Of a DNA stretch of 64,000 nucleotides, positions 35,336-43,805 are shown in pieces. The translations under genes and the position numbers were made by a program. The stretch spans positions 306,920 through 370,919 of the forward strand of contig JANQLV010000061.1 of NCBI GenBank assembly GCA_028280415.1, given 5' to 3'. The DNA is from Saprospiraceae bacterium. Its GTDB lineage: Bacteria > Bacteroidota > Bacteroidia > Chitinophagales > Saprospiraceae. Every line of letters starts with the position of its first letter. The first letter of the stretch is position 1. A model generated the notes under the pieces. The model did no database searches. It was not told the DNA's origin and saw nothing but the letters and a program-made list of their open reading frames with translations.

Positions 35336-36481
35336 ATGAAAAAGTACTTTTTAAGTCTCTTGTCTTTTTACCTGGTGTTTAATACTATTCTGGCTCAGGA
35401 ATATTTTCCCGAAAGGAATCATTGGGAAGAAAAAGCGCCGGGTGAAATGGGATTTGATCAGGATAGTTTACAAAAGGCAGTTGACTTTGCTTTGGCTAAT
35501 GAGTATTCCGGTGCCAAAGATTTGCGGATTGCTATTCTTGAAGGCTTTAGAAGAGAACCTTTCCACTATCTGGCGGGAAAGACTAAAAAGCGTGGAGGCG
35601 CTGCCGGTATTATCCTGAAAAATGGATATATCGTGGCGAAATGGGGAGATATCAATCGCGTGGATATGACTTTTAGTGTGACCAAGAGTTATCTTTCCAC
35701 AGTATGCGGTCTGGCTTATGATGAAAAACTGATCAATGACCTGTATCAGCCCGTTGCTGAAATGGTTTGGGATGGTACCTTTGATGGTTCGCATAACAGT
35801 AAAATTAGTTGGGATCATTTATTAACACAATCCTCGGATTGGTCGGGCACCTTGTTCGGAATGAAAGATTGGGCGGATCGTCCTCCCTCGGAAGGTGGAC
35901 TGGATGACTGGAAATATCGGGAGCTTAAAGTTCCGGGGACCTTTTTTGAATATAATGATGTACGGGTAAATGTACTGTCTTATTCGCTTTTACAAATTTG
36001 GCGCCGACCGCTTCCTATGGTTTTAAAAGAAAAAATTATGGACCCTATTGGCGCATCGCCAACCTGGCGCTGGTATGGTTACGAAAATTCCTTTATCAAT
36101 ATAGATGGTGTACAGATGCAATCGGTTAGTGGTGGCGGCCACTCCGGTGGAGGACTTTTTATCAATACCCTGGATCACGCTCGTTTTGGTTTACTTTTTC
36201 TTCGACAAGGACAATGGAAAGATCAGCAACTAATTTCCAAGGAATGGATCAAAAAGGCCAGGCAGTCTTCCAGCGCTAATGAAAGTTATGGTTATATGTG
36301 GTGGCTTAATAAGGGTAGTCGAAAATGGAAAGGCTTGTCTGAAGACATTTACTATGCGGCAGGCTTTGGAGGCAATTTTATCGTCATTGACGAAGCAAAC
36401 GATCTGGTAATTATTACCCGCTGGCTCGAACCTCGAAAAATCGGAGAGATGGTCCGTCTGATAAATGGAGCGATTAAATAA
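35336..36481 (+). CDS. Serine hydrolase of the class C beta-lactamase family
   Basis: A 381-residue exported enzyme (signal peptide to about 21, NTILAQ). The SxxK motif is SVTK (S114 nucleophile, K117). The second motif position has YND (Y206), a variant of the usual YxN, and a GGGHSGGG segment supplies the third motif region. Proteins of this family act as peptidases, esterases or penicillin-recognising enzymes; the substrate cannot be read from sequence. I start at the ATG at 35336 rather than an upstream TTG because it begins a standard signal peptide (MKKYFLSLL). It ends before a small hairpin and a convergent gene. Confidence 0.87.
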   Translation: MKKYFLSLLSFYLVFNTILAQEYFPERNHWEEKAPGEMGFDQDSLQKAVDFALANEYSGAKDLRIAILEGFRREPFHYLAGKTKKRGGAAGIILKNGYIVAKWGDINRVDMTFSVTKSYLSTVCGLAYDEKLINDLYQPVAEMVWDGTFDGSHNSKISWDHLLTQSSDWSGTLFGMKDWADRPPSEGGLDDWKYRELKVPGTFFEYNDVRVNVLSYSLLQIWRRPLPMVLKEKIMDPIGASPTWRWYGYENSFINIDGVQMQSVSGGGHSGGGLFINTLDHARFGLLFLRQGQWKDQQLISKEWIKKARQSSSANESYGYMWWLNKGSRKWKGLSEDIYYAAGFGGNFIVIDEANDLVIITRWLEPRKIGEMVRLINGAIK

Positions 36482-36505
36482 TTTAGATTAGTAAAACCCA
36501 AATTT

Positions 36506-36520
36506 TACTCGAACCGAGTA
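36506..36520 (+). terminator. Small hairpin after the serine hydrolase gene
   Basis: A perfect 6-bp stem, TACTCG with CGAGTA, closes a three-base loop and is followed by TATTTTATA on the plus strand. It lies 25 bases after the stop codon between convergent genes. The stem is short, so this is a tentative terminator. Confidence 0.35.
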
Positions 36521-36562
36521 TATTTTATACTTGCATGCAGTTTACTAAGCAGTAATAATGTC

Positions 36563-36610
36563 TTCTCTGCGAAACTCTGTGCCTCCTCTGCGAAACTCTG
36601 CGTCCAAAAA
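36563..36610 (+). repeat. Dispersed CTCTGYG repeat, copy 2
   Basis: A 48-base copy in the same orientation as the one at 31452-31498, with four CTCTGYG cores and the same TCCAAAAA end. It lies between convergent genes about 5 kb from copy 1. Confidence 0.8.
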
Positions 36611-36647
36611 GCACCCCTTGATAATAACCCAAAACTATCCCCGGCTT

Positions 36648-37412
36648 TTACATCTCTTTTAATATCTCCTGAGCTTCCTGATATTTGAATTCGCCTTCCT
36701 GGATACTATCCAGAATTGTACTGGCACTTCCAAGATCACTTTGTTTTAGGAAAGTCATCGCCAGATACCATTGTGCCTGATCTTTATAAAGGGGATTAGT
36801 AACCGAAGAAAAAGTTTGAGAAGCTTTATCGAAATTATCCAGCTCCAATTGACATATGCCAATGACTAACTGCAATTCAGCATTATCTGGTTCGGCTATC
36901 AGCAACTGCTTGAAAACAGGAAGTGCTTCCTGGTATTTTTTGTCTTTGTAGAGCTGAATAGCCTGACTTATTTGTGTTACGGCTCCGGCATCTCTCACTG
37001 TAATTTCTTCAGCGTAGGGTTGATAATAGCTGGCGTACAAATCAACATTGGACATGTTTTGATAAGTAGTCAGCATATAAATCAAAGCTCCAACAGCAAG
37101 GGCAATAGCGGCGGCGGTACTCCAGCGCAATATAGAGCGAATTTTTTTCTTTCGAGCCAGTGGAACTACTTTGGTTTCTGTGCTTCGTTTTTCATCGGAT
37201 TTAAGTACTTCCCTCCTGATCTTTTTTAATTTTGATCGCATCTCATCTTCTCCCAATTTATTCGCTCCGCGATGGATATAAGCCTGTAACTCGATTTCTT
37301 TTTTAAAATCAGCATCGCTATTGAGCCTGGATTCAAATGCTTCCAGCTGTTCACCTCTAAGCTTTTTGTTTAGATACTGATCAATTATTTCCTGAGTAAA
37401 TTCCTGTGGCAT
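36648..37412 (-). CDS. Membrane TPR protein, likely partner of the adjacent sigma factor
   Basis: A 254-residue protein. Residues 1-70 form a helical cytoplasmic part of the kind found at the N-terminus of anti-sigma-like proteins (IDQYLNKKLRGEQLEAFESRL), without zinc-binding Cys/His. A single transmembrane helix lies at about 95-115 after a basic RKKKIRS stretch. TPR-like helices follow in the periplasm (about 145-250, with LYKDKKYQEALPVFKQLL). The gene starts 21 bp after the sigma factor gene, so the two are one operon. The layout suggests that it senses envelope partners through the TPRs and holds or releases the sigma factor; this is inference. Confidence 0.75.
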   Translation of the reverse strand: MPQEFTQEIIDQYLNKKLRGEQLEAFESRLNSDADFKKEIELQAYIHRGANKLGEDEMRSKLKKIRREVLKSDEKRSTETKVVPLARKKKIRSILRWSTAAAIALAVGALIYMLTTYQNMSNVDLYASYYQPYAEEITVRDAGAVTQISQAIQLYKDKKYQEALPVFKQLLIAEPDNAELQLVIGICQLELDNFDKASQTFSSVTNPLYKDQAQWYLAMTFLKQSDLGSASTILDSIQEGEFKYQEAQEILKEM

Positions 37413-37433
37413 AGTGATGTGGTTTTAAAAAAA

Positions 37434-38036
37434 TTACAAATACGTTTCGAGACACTGCTTCAAAGAAGAGTCTGTTTCTCCACGTGATAATACCATCTCT
37501 CTAAACCTTTTTAAACAACTCGATTTTTTATTTCGTGCTACTTGCGGTGTAGCATAATTCATTAATTTCGCAATCTCATCAGCTTTATACTGATCGAAAT
37601 AGGCATATACAATTATTTTTCGGCAATCCTCCCCCAGTTTTTTAAGATAAGTAGTAAGCAGACTGGCACATTCATCAACTACCAAAAAAGCTTCGGGATT
37701 ATTATCCAGTTCTACAATTTCATTGTGCATATCCTCCAAACGATCGCTCCTGCCAGTTTTACGTAAACGCTTTAACCACAAATTCCGGCAAACGGAATAC
37801 AAATAAGTCTTGATTGCACAGGTCAGTTGAAGACCATTTTGGACTTGTTTGTAAAAACTAATCAAACCATCATGAAAGATATCTTCAGCATCTGCCACAG
37901 AGCCATTATTATTCAGAATCATCCTTTCAATCATAGAATAAGCACGACGATAGACCTCTGTCAGTGCCCGGTCCCTTGACAGTTCATCCGGTCCTCGCAA
38001 AATTTCCAGCAGTTCTCCGTCTTTTTTTCTAAGCAT
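37434..38036 (-). CDS. ECF-type RNA polymerase sigma-70 factor
   Basis: A 200-residue sigma factor with region 2 at about residues 20-95 (VADAEDIFHDGLISFYKQV, then AIKTYLYSVCRNLW) and region 4 at about 130-185 (EDCRKIIVYAYFDQYKADEIA, then a helix-turn-helix). It has the two-domain length of ECF sigma factors. Region 2 to 4 spacing is normal. It precedes the TPR membrane protein in an operon. Sigma factors of this kind with TPR partners are frequent near CHAT genes in Saprospiria, but the CHAT gene here is 12 kb away, so any link is open. Confidence 0.88.
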   Translation of the reverse strand: MLRKKDGELLEILRGPDELSRDRALTEVYRRAYSMIERMILNNNGSVADAEDIFHDGLISFYKQVQNGLQLTCAIKTYLYSVCRNLWLKRLRKTGRSDRLEDMHNEIVELDNNPEAFLVVDECASLLTTYLKKLGEDCRKIIVYAYFDQYKADEIAKLMNYATPQVARNKKSSCLKRFREMVLSRGETDSSLKQCLETYL

Positions 38037-38137
38037 CTGCTTCTATTTATATCTTTTATCCTTAAAACATAATTGCAAAATAGGGAGAAAACCCAAACTA
38101 TAAAAAAACGTGTGTATCTAACTGCCTACTACTCTTC

Positions 38138-39289
38138 TTATCCAAGCATTCCCTTCACTGCCTCATAGTCCCCGGGGCTATTCACATTTTTTAGTTTTTC
38201 GGCTTGTACAGATTCCAAAAGCTCAATTTCCGAGTTGATCAGCACTTTTCTGGGACAGGAATACCCCTGTGCTAAAAACTGCAAAAGAGTAGCGTAGCTA
38301 CGAGGTTCCCAGATCGTGATAAGCGGATCGGGAAAATTGGTTGCTGGATTCAGAAAAGCACTTGCCTGTTTTGAAGGATTCCTTCCGGAAAGTAACTCGC
38401 TCAGAAAAGCGGAATCAACCAAGGGTAAATCGACAGCGATAACCAGCCAAGCTACATTGGGGTTTTCGCGGAAAGCAGAAAGGATTGCACCGAAGGGCCC
38501 CAGACCAGTAAAAGTATCTTTGATAATGTTGAACCCTGGAAATTTACTCACCTGATCTTCGCGGCAGGAAAGGTAAACTTCAGCGCAGTGCTGCGCTAAT
38601 AAATTATGTATATATTCAAATTGTGGTGCTCCATGATAATTCAATAATGCCTTATCCTGTCCCATTCGCTGACTTTTCCCTCCGGCTAGGACGAGTCCGT
38701 AAACCGGAGCAATTTCATTTTTTATCTCTGCCAATATCCATGTACTAATCATTTCAACATCAGAAAGCTTATAAATTGGAATCGCTTTCCAGTTTTCCAG
38801 ATGTGTTTTCAGGAAATCGTGAATCTCTGATTCCCCTTCGGCCAGAAGAATCAACTTTACATCGGTTAATCTGTCTAATTTTCGCTGTAAAGAATCTTTT
38901 TTCTTTTGGTCGATTACCACAATTTGCTGCTTTGCTTTAAAGTGATTGCCATTGACAAGTACCGCATCCTGAGCATTGAACCACTGACGATATTGGAAAG
39001 AGTCAAAATTATTCAAAGTATCAAAACGATGGTAGTCAATCATATCCATATAGGACAAGCCTGCACCGCTATTCAGTGCATTTTTGACTTCCGTATGTGC
39101 AGCATCGTCGGCACTTTTATGATCCGCATCCACATAACCCAGGTTAAATTGTTTTCCTAATCGTTCAATAATAGCCTGGCTGAGTCGCTGGATATTTCCA
39201 CAATTTGTCCCGATAATTGCCCACTCCTGCCTGCTAAAATTTCCAAAATCCGGACGTACCAAATTAGTATGCTTCTGATGCTTTTTCAT
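38138..39289 (-). CDS. mobA: Molybdenum cofactor guanylyltransferase with degenerate N-terminal MobB-like domain
   Basis: A 383-residue fusion. Residues about 196-383 are a MobA-type nucleotidyltransferase that would attach GMP to molybdopterin: the signature LVLAGGKSQRMGQDKALL at 199-216 is intact, with a VDLPL motif further on. Residues about 20-185 follow the MobB P-loop plan (WAIIGTNCGNIQRLS in place of the Walker A) but lack the GK[ST] residues, so nucleotide binding by this half is probably lost. moaC lies directly upstream on the same strand with a 40-bp gap, supporting a cofactor role. The remaining Moco genes are not in the window. Confidence 0.85.
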   Translation of the reverse strand: MKKHQKHTNLVRPDFGNFSRQEWAIIGTNCGNIQRLSQAIIERLGKQFNLGYVDADHKSADDAAHTEVKNALNSGAGLSYMDMIDYHRFDTLNNFDSFQYRQWFNAQDAVLVNGNHFKAKQQIVVIDQKKKDSLQRKLDRLTDVKLILLAEGESEIHDFLKTHLENWKAIPIYKLSDVEMISTWILAEIKNEIAPVYGLVLAGGKSQRMGQDKALLNYHGAPQFEYIHNLLAQHCAEVYLSCREDQVSKFPGFNIIKDTFTGLGPFGAILSAFRENPNVAWLVIAVDLPLVDSAFLSELLSGRNPSKQASAFLNPATNFPDPLITIWEPRSYATLLQFLAQGYSCPRKVLINSEIELLESVQAEKLKNVNSPGDYEAVKGMLG

Positions 39290-39329
39290 ATATCAACATT
39301 TTAAAAATCCCAGATACTTTATTTTTCTT

Positions 39330-39815
39330 TTATTCCTCCTTCAATTCAAAATCCCGCTTGCCTCCTGTTTTCTTGATCAATCTGGTTTCCTGAATAATAA
39401 TGTTATGCGAGAATGCTTTACACATATCATAAATCGTTAAAGCAGCTATACTTGCGCCAGTCAGTGCCTCCATTTCTACACCGGTCTTTGAAGTCACACT
39501 CGCTTCACATTCAACAATTACCTCTTTGTTCTGGTTTAATGTTATTCTTACCTGGCAATTATCCAAACCAATAGGGTGACAGAGCGGGATTAGTTCGCTG
39601 GTCTTTTTTGCAGCCATGACGCCAGCGATAATAGCCGTTCGAAAGACCGGTCCTTTTTTCGTTTGAATATCCTCATTCACTAGCTGCTCAAGAATTTTTT
39701 CTTCGAGGATTACCTTGCTTCTGGCAATAGCTGTCCGTTTAGTGACTGCTTTCTGGCCAACATCAACCATCGATGGGTTGCCTTTCTGATCTAAATGCGT
39801 GAATTTATCTTCCAT
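39330..39815 (-). CDS. moaC: Cyclic pyranopterin monophosphate synthase MoaC
   Basis: A 161-residue enzyme that turns the MoaA product into cyclic pyranopterin monophosphate, an early step of molybdenum cofactor synthesis in the cytoplasm. All family landmarks are present: LIPLCHPIGL (H80), TGVEMEALTGAS (E114 and E116) and the D130/K133 pair in IYDMCKA. The length is normal. I use the ATG at 39815; a TTG one codon earlier adds only one residue. It is the first gene of a two-gene unit with the mobA fusion. Confidence 0.95.
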   Translation of the reverse strand: MEDKFTHLDQKGNPSMVDVGQKAVTKRTAIARSKVILEEKILEQLVNEDIQTKKGPVFRTAIIAGVMAAKKTSELIPLCHPIGLDNCQVRITLNQNKEVIVECEASVTSKTGVEMEALTGASIAALTIYDMCKAFSHNIIIQETRLIKKTGGKRDFELKEE

Positions 39816-39966
39816 CAAAACTAAATTAAGCGCAAAATTTTATACTATATATCTTTCTTTCCAGTGCCTCTTGTTTGCCATTCCAAAGATAAGAATATCC
39901 AAGCAATAATAATTTTCAATATTTTTTGAAACTTTTGAAAGAATGTAATGTTTTATAATTAAAACG

Positions 39967-40554
39967 ATGAAGCTATCCTTTAAATATCCATCTGAATTAA
40001 AGCTTAAGGCTTATCTGAAAAAACAATCCCTTGCGAATTTTAACTATGATCAACAATATGGGACGAGGAATCAGGAAGTAAAAGGCTATGATAATGATCT
40101 GAATAGTATTTTTCTCGGCAAAGGGGAAAAAGTGTGGAATAATGCAAAGGTGGCCTTGGAGCACTGGCAACAATTTCCTCCGGGCTGGACGAAAATTTAT
40201 AAAAATGCAACGGCTCTTGAGGCTGGAAATACTGTCTTGGTTTTATTTAAGCTTTTCGGTATATGGTGGTCAAATTCGGCCCGTATTGTCTACACGCTTA
40301 ACGAAGAACATACCTATGGTTTTGCCTATGGTACATTGACCGGACATGTGGAAAGCGGAGAAGAATGCTTCTGGATAGACAAGGACGCTGAGGATCATGT
40401 TTACTATCATATCAAAGCTTTTTCGAAGCCTGATTTCTGGGCGGCAAAACTGGCTTATCCTTTGGCCAGGGTTTATCAAAGAAAATTTGTTAGAGAGTCT
40501 ATGGCGCGTATGAAGAAAATATCCGCAATACCCGCTTCTGAAAACGTATCCTGA
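39967..40554 (+). CDS. DUF1990 family protein
   Basis: A 195-residue protein of the DUF1990 family, whose biochemical role is not known. It has the expected LKLFGIWW-type segment (here LFKLFGIWWSNSARIVY), then YGFAYGTLTGHVESGEECF and a C-terminal YPLARVYQRKFVRESMARM helix. There is no signal peptide. The next gene encodes a YndJ-like membrane protein, 106 bp on; the two families are known to occur together, so a shared task at the membrane is plausible. Confidence 0.85.
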   Translation: MKLSFKYPSELKLKAYLKKQSLANFNYDQQYGTRNQEVKGYDNDLNSIFLGKGEKVWNNAKVALEHWQQFPPGWTKIYKNATALEAGNTVLVLFKLFGIWWSNSARIVYTLNEEHTYGFAYGTLTGHVESGEECFWIDKDAEDHVYYHIKAFSKPDFWAAKLAYPLARVYQRKFVRESMARMKKISAIPASENVS

Positions 40555-40660
40555 AATTCAGACTATATCCAAGTACTTTTATATTAAAAAAAGGACCGGA
40601 ATGCGAAGCAACCTTTTAAATATACTGGCAAATTAAAAATTCGACATTGAATATAAAGTT

Positions 40661-41614
40661 ATGAAAACGCTATTATTTCGTTCTCCTGTCTTAAGTGTGT
40701 TTATAGGTTTTGTCATTTGGGGGCTTAGTTGCATCAACTTATTATCTTATTCGTTTTTTGCATTAAGTCATGTCCAGAGCTTATTGATCGCTGCGCCGCT
40801 TTGGATTATTCCATTAGCTCTTTTTTTGGATAGAAAACCTTCTATTTTGCTTTGGATTTCTCTAGTGAGTAGTCTGCTTTTTATGATCAGTTATCAATTT
40901 GAAAAAGGCGGAATAGCGGCGGGTCTGATCATTCCCTGGTTAGGCTTGGTTATTTATTTAGCTTTCCGGGCGTTTCAGCAAGGTTCATTATCAATGAATA
41001 TCATTGATATGACCAAACTAGCAGCATATTTCTACCTTCCGGTGGGCGCAATTTGGGCCTTTGTTGATCGTTTGGGCATACCCGTTTTGGGCTACGATCC
41101 GACAATTATTCTTCTGACTGCAGTACATTTTCATTACGCCGGATTTATGCTACCTATGGCAGCCTTCTGGTTGGCTAAGGTATATCCGCGGAATTATTTA
41201 AAATACCTTAATCTTGGAATTATTATAGGTATTCCGTTGGTAGCAATTGGTATTTCGGCAACTCATTTTCAATGGCCAAGTTGGATCGAAGTCGCAGGCG
41301 TTACTATAATGGCCTGTTCCGGAGCTTTACTCGGATTATTTTATGCTGGCTTTGGACTTATGCAAAAGAGAACGCTGCCGAGAATCCTTTTTATCATTGG
41401 CGGACTTGCTTTATTCCTTGGTATGGCTTTGGCTTTATGCTACGGATGGCGTCATGTTTTTCTTATTGAGGTATTGACAATTCCCTGGATGTATGCTATA
41501 CATGGAACTTGTAATGCACTGGGCTTCGCAGTGCCAATTGTTATTGCCTGGTTTATCCGAATGAAAAAATTGCCTTTTATTTTTGTCGATGCTAAGGCTT
41601 CTGAGAAGGTGTAA
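40661..41614 (+). CDS. YndJ-like multi-pass membrane protein
   Basis: A 317-residue protein with about nine hydrophobic segments throughout its length and no soluble domain. The segments around AAYFYLPVGAIWAFVDRLG, TAVHFHYAGFMLP and PWMYAIHGTCNALGFA match the YndJ family; the clustered His residues (HFHYAGF and H in AIHGTCNA) may bind a metal or substrate within the membrane. The DUF1990 gene lies just upstream on the same strand. Its 3' end overlaps the convergent DinB-like gene by 23 bp. Function unknown. Confidence 0.8.
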   Translation: MKTLLFRSPVLSVFIGFVIWGLSCINLLSYSFFALSHVQSLLIAAPLWIIPLALFLDRKPSILLWISLVSSLLFMISYQFEKGGIAAGLIIPWLGLVIYLAFRAFQQGSLSMNIIDMTKLAAYFYLPVGAIWAFVDRLGIPVLGYDPTIILLTAVHFHYAGFMLPMAAFWLAKVYPRNYLKYLNLGIIIGIPLVAIGISATHFQWPSWIEVAGVTIMACSGALLGLFYAGFGLMQKRTLPRILFIIGGLALFLGMALALCYGWRHVFLIEVLTIPWMYAIHGTCNALGFAVPIVIAWFIRMKKLPFIFVDAKASEKV

Positions 41615-42083
41615 GGCTTTCTGCCTGAAGTAATTTTTTTATGATAACAATCTGCCCCAGGTGATAATAGGAGTGATTGATAATGACCATTAGATTTCTT
41701 CGATAATCTCCATACTCTTCTTTTACAAAAGCTTCTTTGAGTTTTTCCTCCGGCATTTGCTCCACTAATGTAGCAAAATCCTCAGCATCGCTCCACATTT
41801 GATTGCGAAGCATGTCCCAATCATCTGACGATTCAATAGGAGGAAGATCAAAACTGTATTTATCCTGAATGTCGAGTGTACCCCCTTTGAGCACTTGTAC
41901 GAGCCCCGCGACATAGTAATTGATATGAAAGACAAGCCCTGCAATTGTATTCAAATCACTTATCTTGGTCGTAGCTTGTTGCCAGGTCAAATCGGATAAT
42001 TCTGCTTTTAAATTCGTACCTGTCACCCATTTACCATAATATATCTCTCTAAACTGTTTGGCAATTTGTATCGTCAGACTCAT
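41592..42083 (-). CDS. DinB-like/DUF1572 family protein
   Basis: A 163-residue four-helix-bundle protein of the DinB superfamily, many members of which bind a metal through three His and act as thiol-dependent transferases or have no known activity. The candidate ligands are H53 in VFHINYY and two in the NHSYYHLGQIV helix, which is the typical third-helix signature. There is no signal peptide. The role in this organism is not evident. The 23-bp convergent overlap with the YndJ-like gene leaves no room for a terminator between them. Confidence 0.85.
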   Translation of the reverse strand: MSLTIQIAKQFREIYYGKWVTGTNLKAELSDLTWQQATTKISDLNTIAGLVFHINYYVAGLVQVLKGGTLDIQDKYSFDLPPIESSDDWDMLRNQMWSDAEDFATLVEQMPEEKLKEAFVKEEYGDYRRNLMVIINHSYYHLGQIVIIKKLLQAESLTPSQKP

Positions 42084-42173
42084 AGTTTAATTTATGGATA
42101 TGTTGTAGAATGTATAAAGATAAAGTTACTTCAAAAGGCTAGAAGAACTTGGGTCGTTTCATTTCAGCATTAC

Positions 42174-43505
42174 TTAAAGATGGACCAGTTCTTTTTCTAG
42201 TTCCTCCAGCGTTTTCCCCTTTGTTTCTGGCATCATAAATATTACCCAGAGCAATTGGAAAATCATAGCAATGCAGAAAAACAGGAATAATGGCCAGGGG
42301 TTTTTACCTACAAGTCCTATGAAAAATGGAGTGAAGGCAGTGATTAATGCTGCAAATACCCAGTGTGTTCCGGTGCCCCAGGCTTGCCCGCTGGCGCGGA
42401 CTTCGTTCGGAAAAATTTCAGAAATGAATACCCAAATTACTGCGCCCTGTCCGATCGCATGAGAAGCAATGAAGATCAGGACAAAGGTCAGCAGCAAGAT
42501 TGAACTTGCGGCAGCATAATAGGCCCATGCCACTACCCCAAGACTAATGATATATCCAATGGAACCAATCAACATTAATCGCTTTCGGCCTGCCCGGTCA
42601 ATTAAATAAACACCAACTAGGGTAAAAATCAAATTGACTACCCCAATGCTGGTAGATTGTAATAAAGCGTCTTCGGCCCCAATGCCCGCAGCCTTTAGTA
42701 AGCGCGGAGCATAGTACAATACAAAGTTGATCCCCGATAATTGGTTAAACATGGCCAGTAAAAAAGCCAGTATCAAGGATTTAGTATACTTGCCTGAAAA
42801 AACATTGGAATGTACCCTTTCCCGAAAACTTTCTTTAATAGCTCTTATGGCCCGGTCGACCTCTTTCTTTGGGTAGACATTCATTAATACAGCTCTGGCA
42901 CCGCCTTCATCCCTGCGCTTGTTCATTAACCAACGGGGACTGTTCGGGACCCCAAGAACCAAAAGCGTATAGACCAATGCCGGGATGGCTTCTACCCCCA
43001 ACATCCAGCGCCAGGCATTTTCTTCTATCCATTTTCCAATAAAATAATTGGATAAAAATGCGATTAATATTCCGAAAACGATATTAAACTGATAGGAAGC
43101 GACCAGACGCCCCCTTTGTTTTGCACTGGCAATTTCAGCGATATAAGTAGGAGCCGCGACGGATGAAGCACCTACTCCTACACCTCCTATGAAGCGGAAA
43201 AAAGAGAAAACATAAGGATTCCAGGCCAGGGCAGAACCCAATGCTGAAACGAGATATAAAACCCCAATCCAGAAGAGCGTTTTTTTACGTCCAATTCGAT
43301 CACAGGGGATTCCTCCAAATAAAGCTCCTATTACCGTTCCCCATAGCGCCATTGACATTATAAACCAGCCGTGGAATAATTCACTGGTATTCCAAAGCGC
43401 CTGAATAGCTTCGTCCGCTCCGGAAATAACAATCGTATCAAAGCCAAATAGAAAACCCGCTACGGCTACGGTAACGGACCAATAGAGCAGCTTGCGTTGA
43501 TTCAT
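42174..43505 (-). CDS. Sugar porter family MFS transporter
   Basis: A 443-residue transporter with twelve predicted membrane segments. Sugar-porter signatures are present: DRIGRKK after segment 2, the PNSPRWLMNK motif after segment 6, DRAGRKRL after segment 8 and PETKGKTLEELE at the C-terminus. The conserved QLSGIN motif of sugar binding is present in segment 7. It most resembles proton-coupled monosaccharide importers of the XylE/GLUT group; the exact sugar cannot be decided. No catabolic genes are adjacent; the nearest genes encode DinB-like and CotH proteins. Confidence 0.92.
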   Translation of the reverse strand: MNQRKLLYWSVTVAVAGFLFGFDTIVISGADEAIQALWNTSELFHGWFIMSMALWGTVIGALFGGIPCDRIGRKKTLFWIGVLYLVSALGSALAWNPYVFSFFRFIGGVGVGASSVAAPTYIAEIASAKQRGRLVASYQFNIVFGILIAFLSNYFIGKWIEENAWRWMLGVEAIPALVYTLLVLGVPNSPRWLMNKRRDEGGARAVLMNVYPKKEVDRAIRAIKESFRERVHSNVFSGKYTKSLILAFLLAMFNQLSGINFVLYYAPRLLKAAGIGAEDALLQSTSIGVVNLIFTLVGVYLIDRAGRKRLMLIGSIGYIISLGVVAWAYYAAASSILLLTFVLIFIASHAIGQGAVIWVFISEIFPNEVRASGQAWGTGTHWVFAALITAFTPFFIGLVGKNPWPLFLFFCIAMIFQLLWVIFMMPETKGKTLEELEKELVHL

Positions 43506-43805
43506 CGTCGTTTTGTTTTTCGGAAATTAGAAAAAATCTCCCGTTTTCTATAGCTTCTTTTCTACAATTCCCTCGAAAAAGTTTATGCTGTACAAGAATC
43601 CCGCAGTTTGTTTTATTAGTTGTCCTTTTGGATGAATATTAAATACAGGTCTTGAAAAAAGGTCGGTAATTCGATTGAGCGGTAAATGTTGAGTGCAAAT
43701 GAACAGTAGAAATGATTTACTGTCAGGACGGGCTCAAAAATTTATTTCCAACATTCTAATAAAACATCCTTAAAAGAATTCTTCCCGGATATCTGAATAA
43801 TACTT
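43506..43805. other. Intergenic region of 300 bp
   Basis: The stretch separates two minus-strand genes, and should contain the promoter of the sugar porter gene and the end of the CotH transcript. I saw no ORF worth reporting, no strong hairpin and no exact TAnnTTTG element on the minus strand. Confidence 0.55.
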
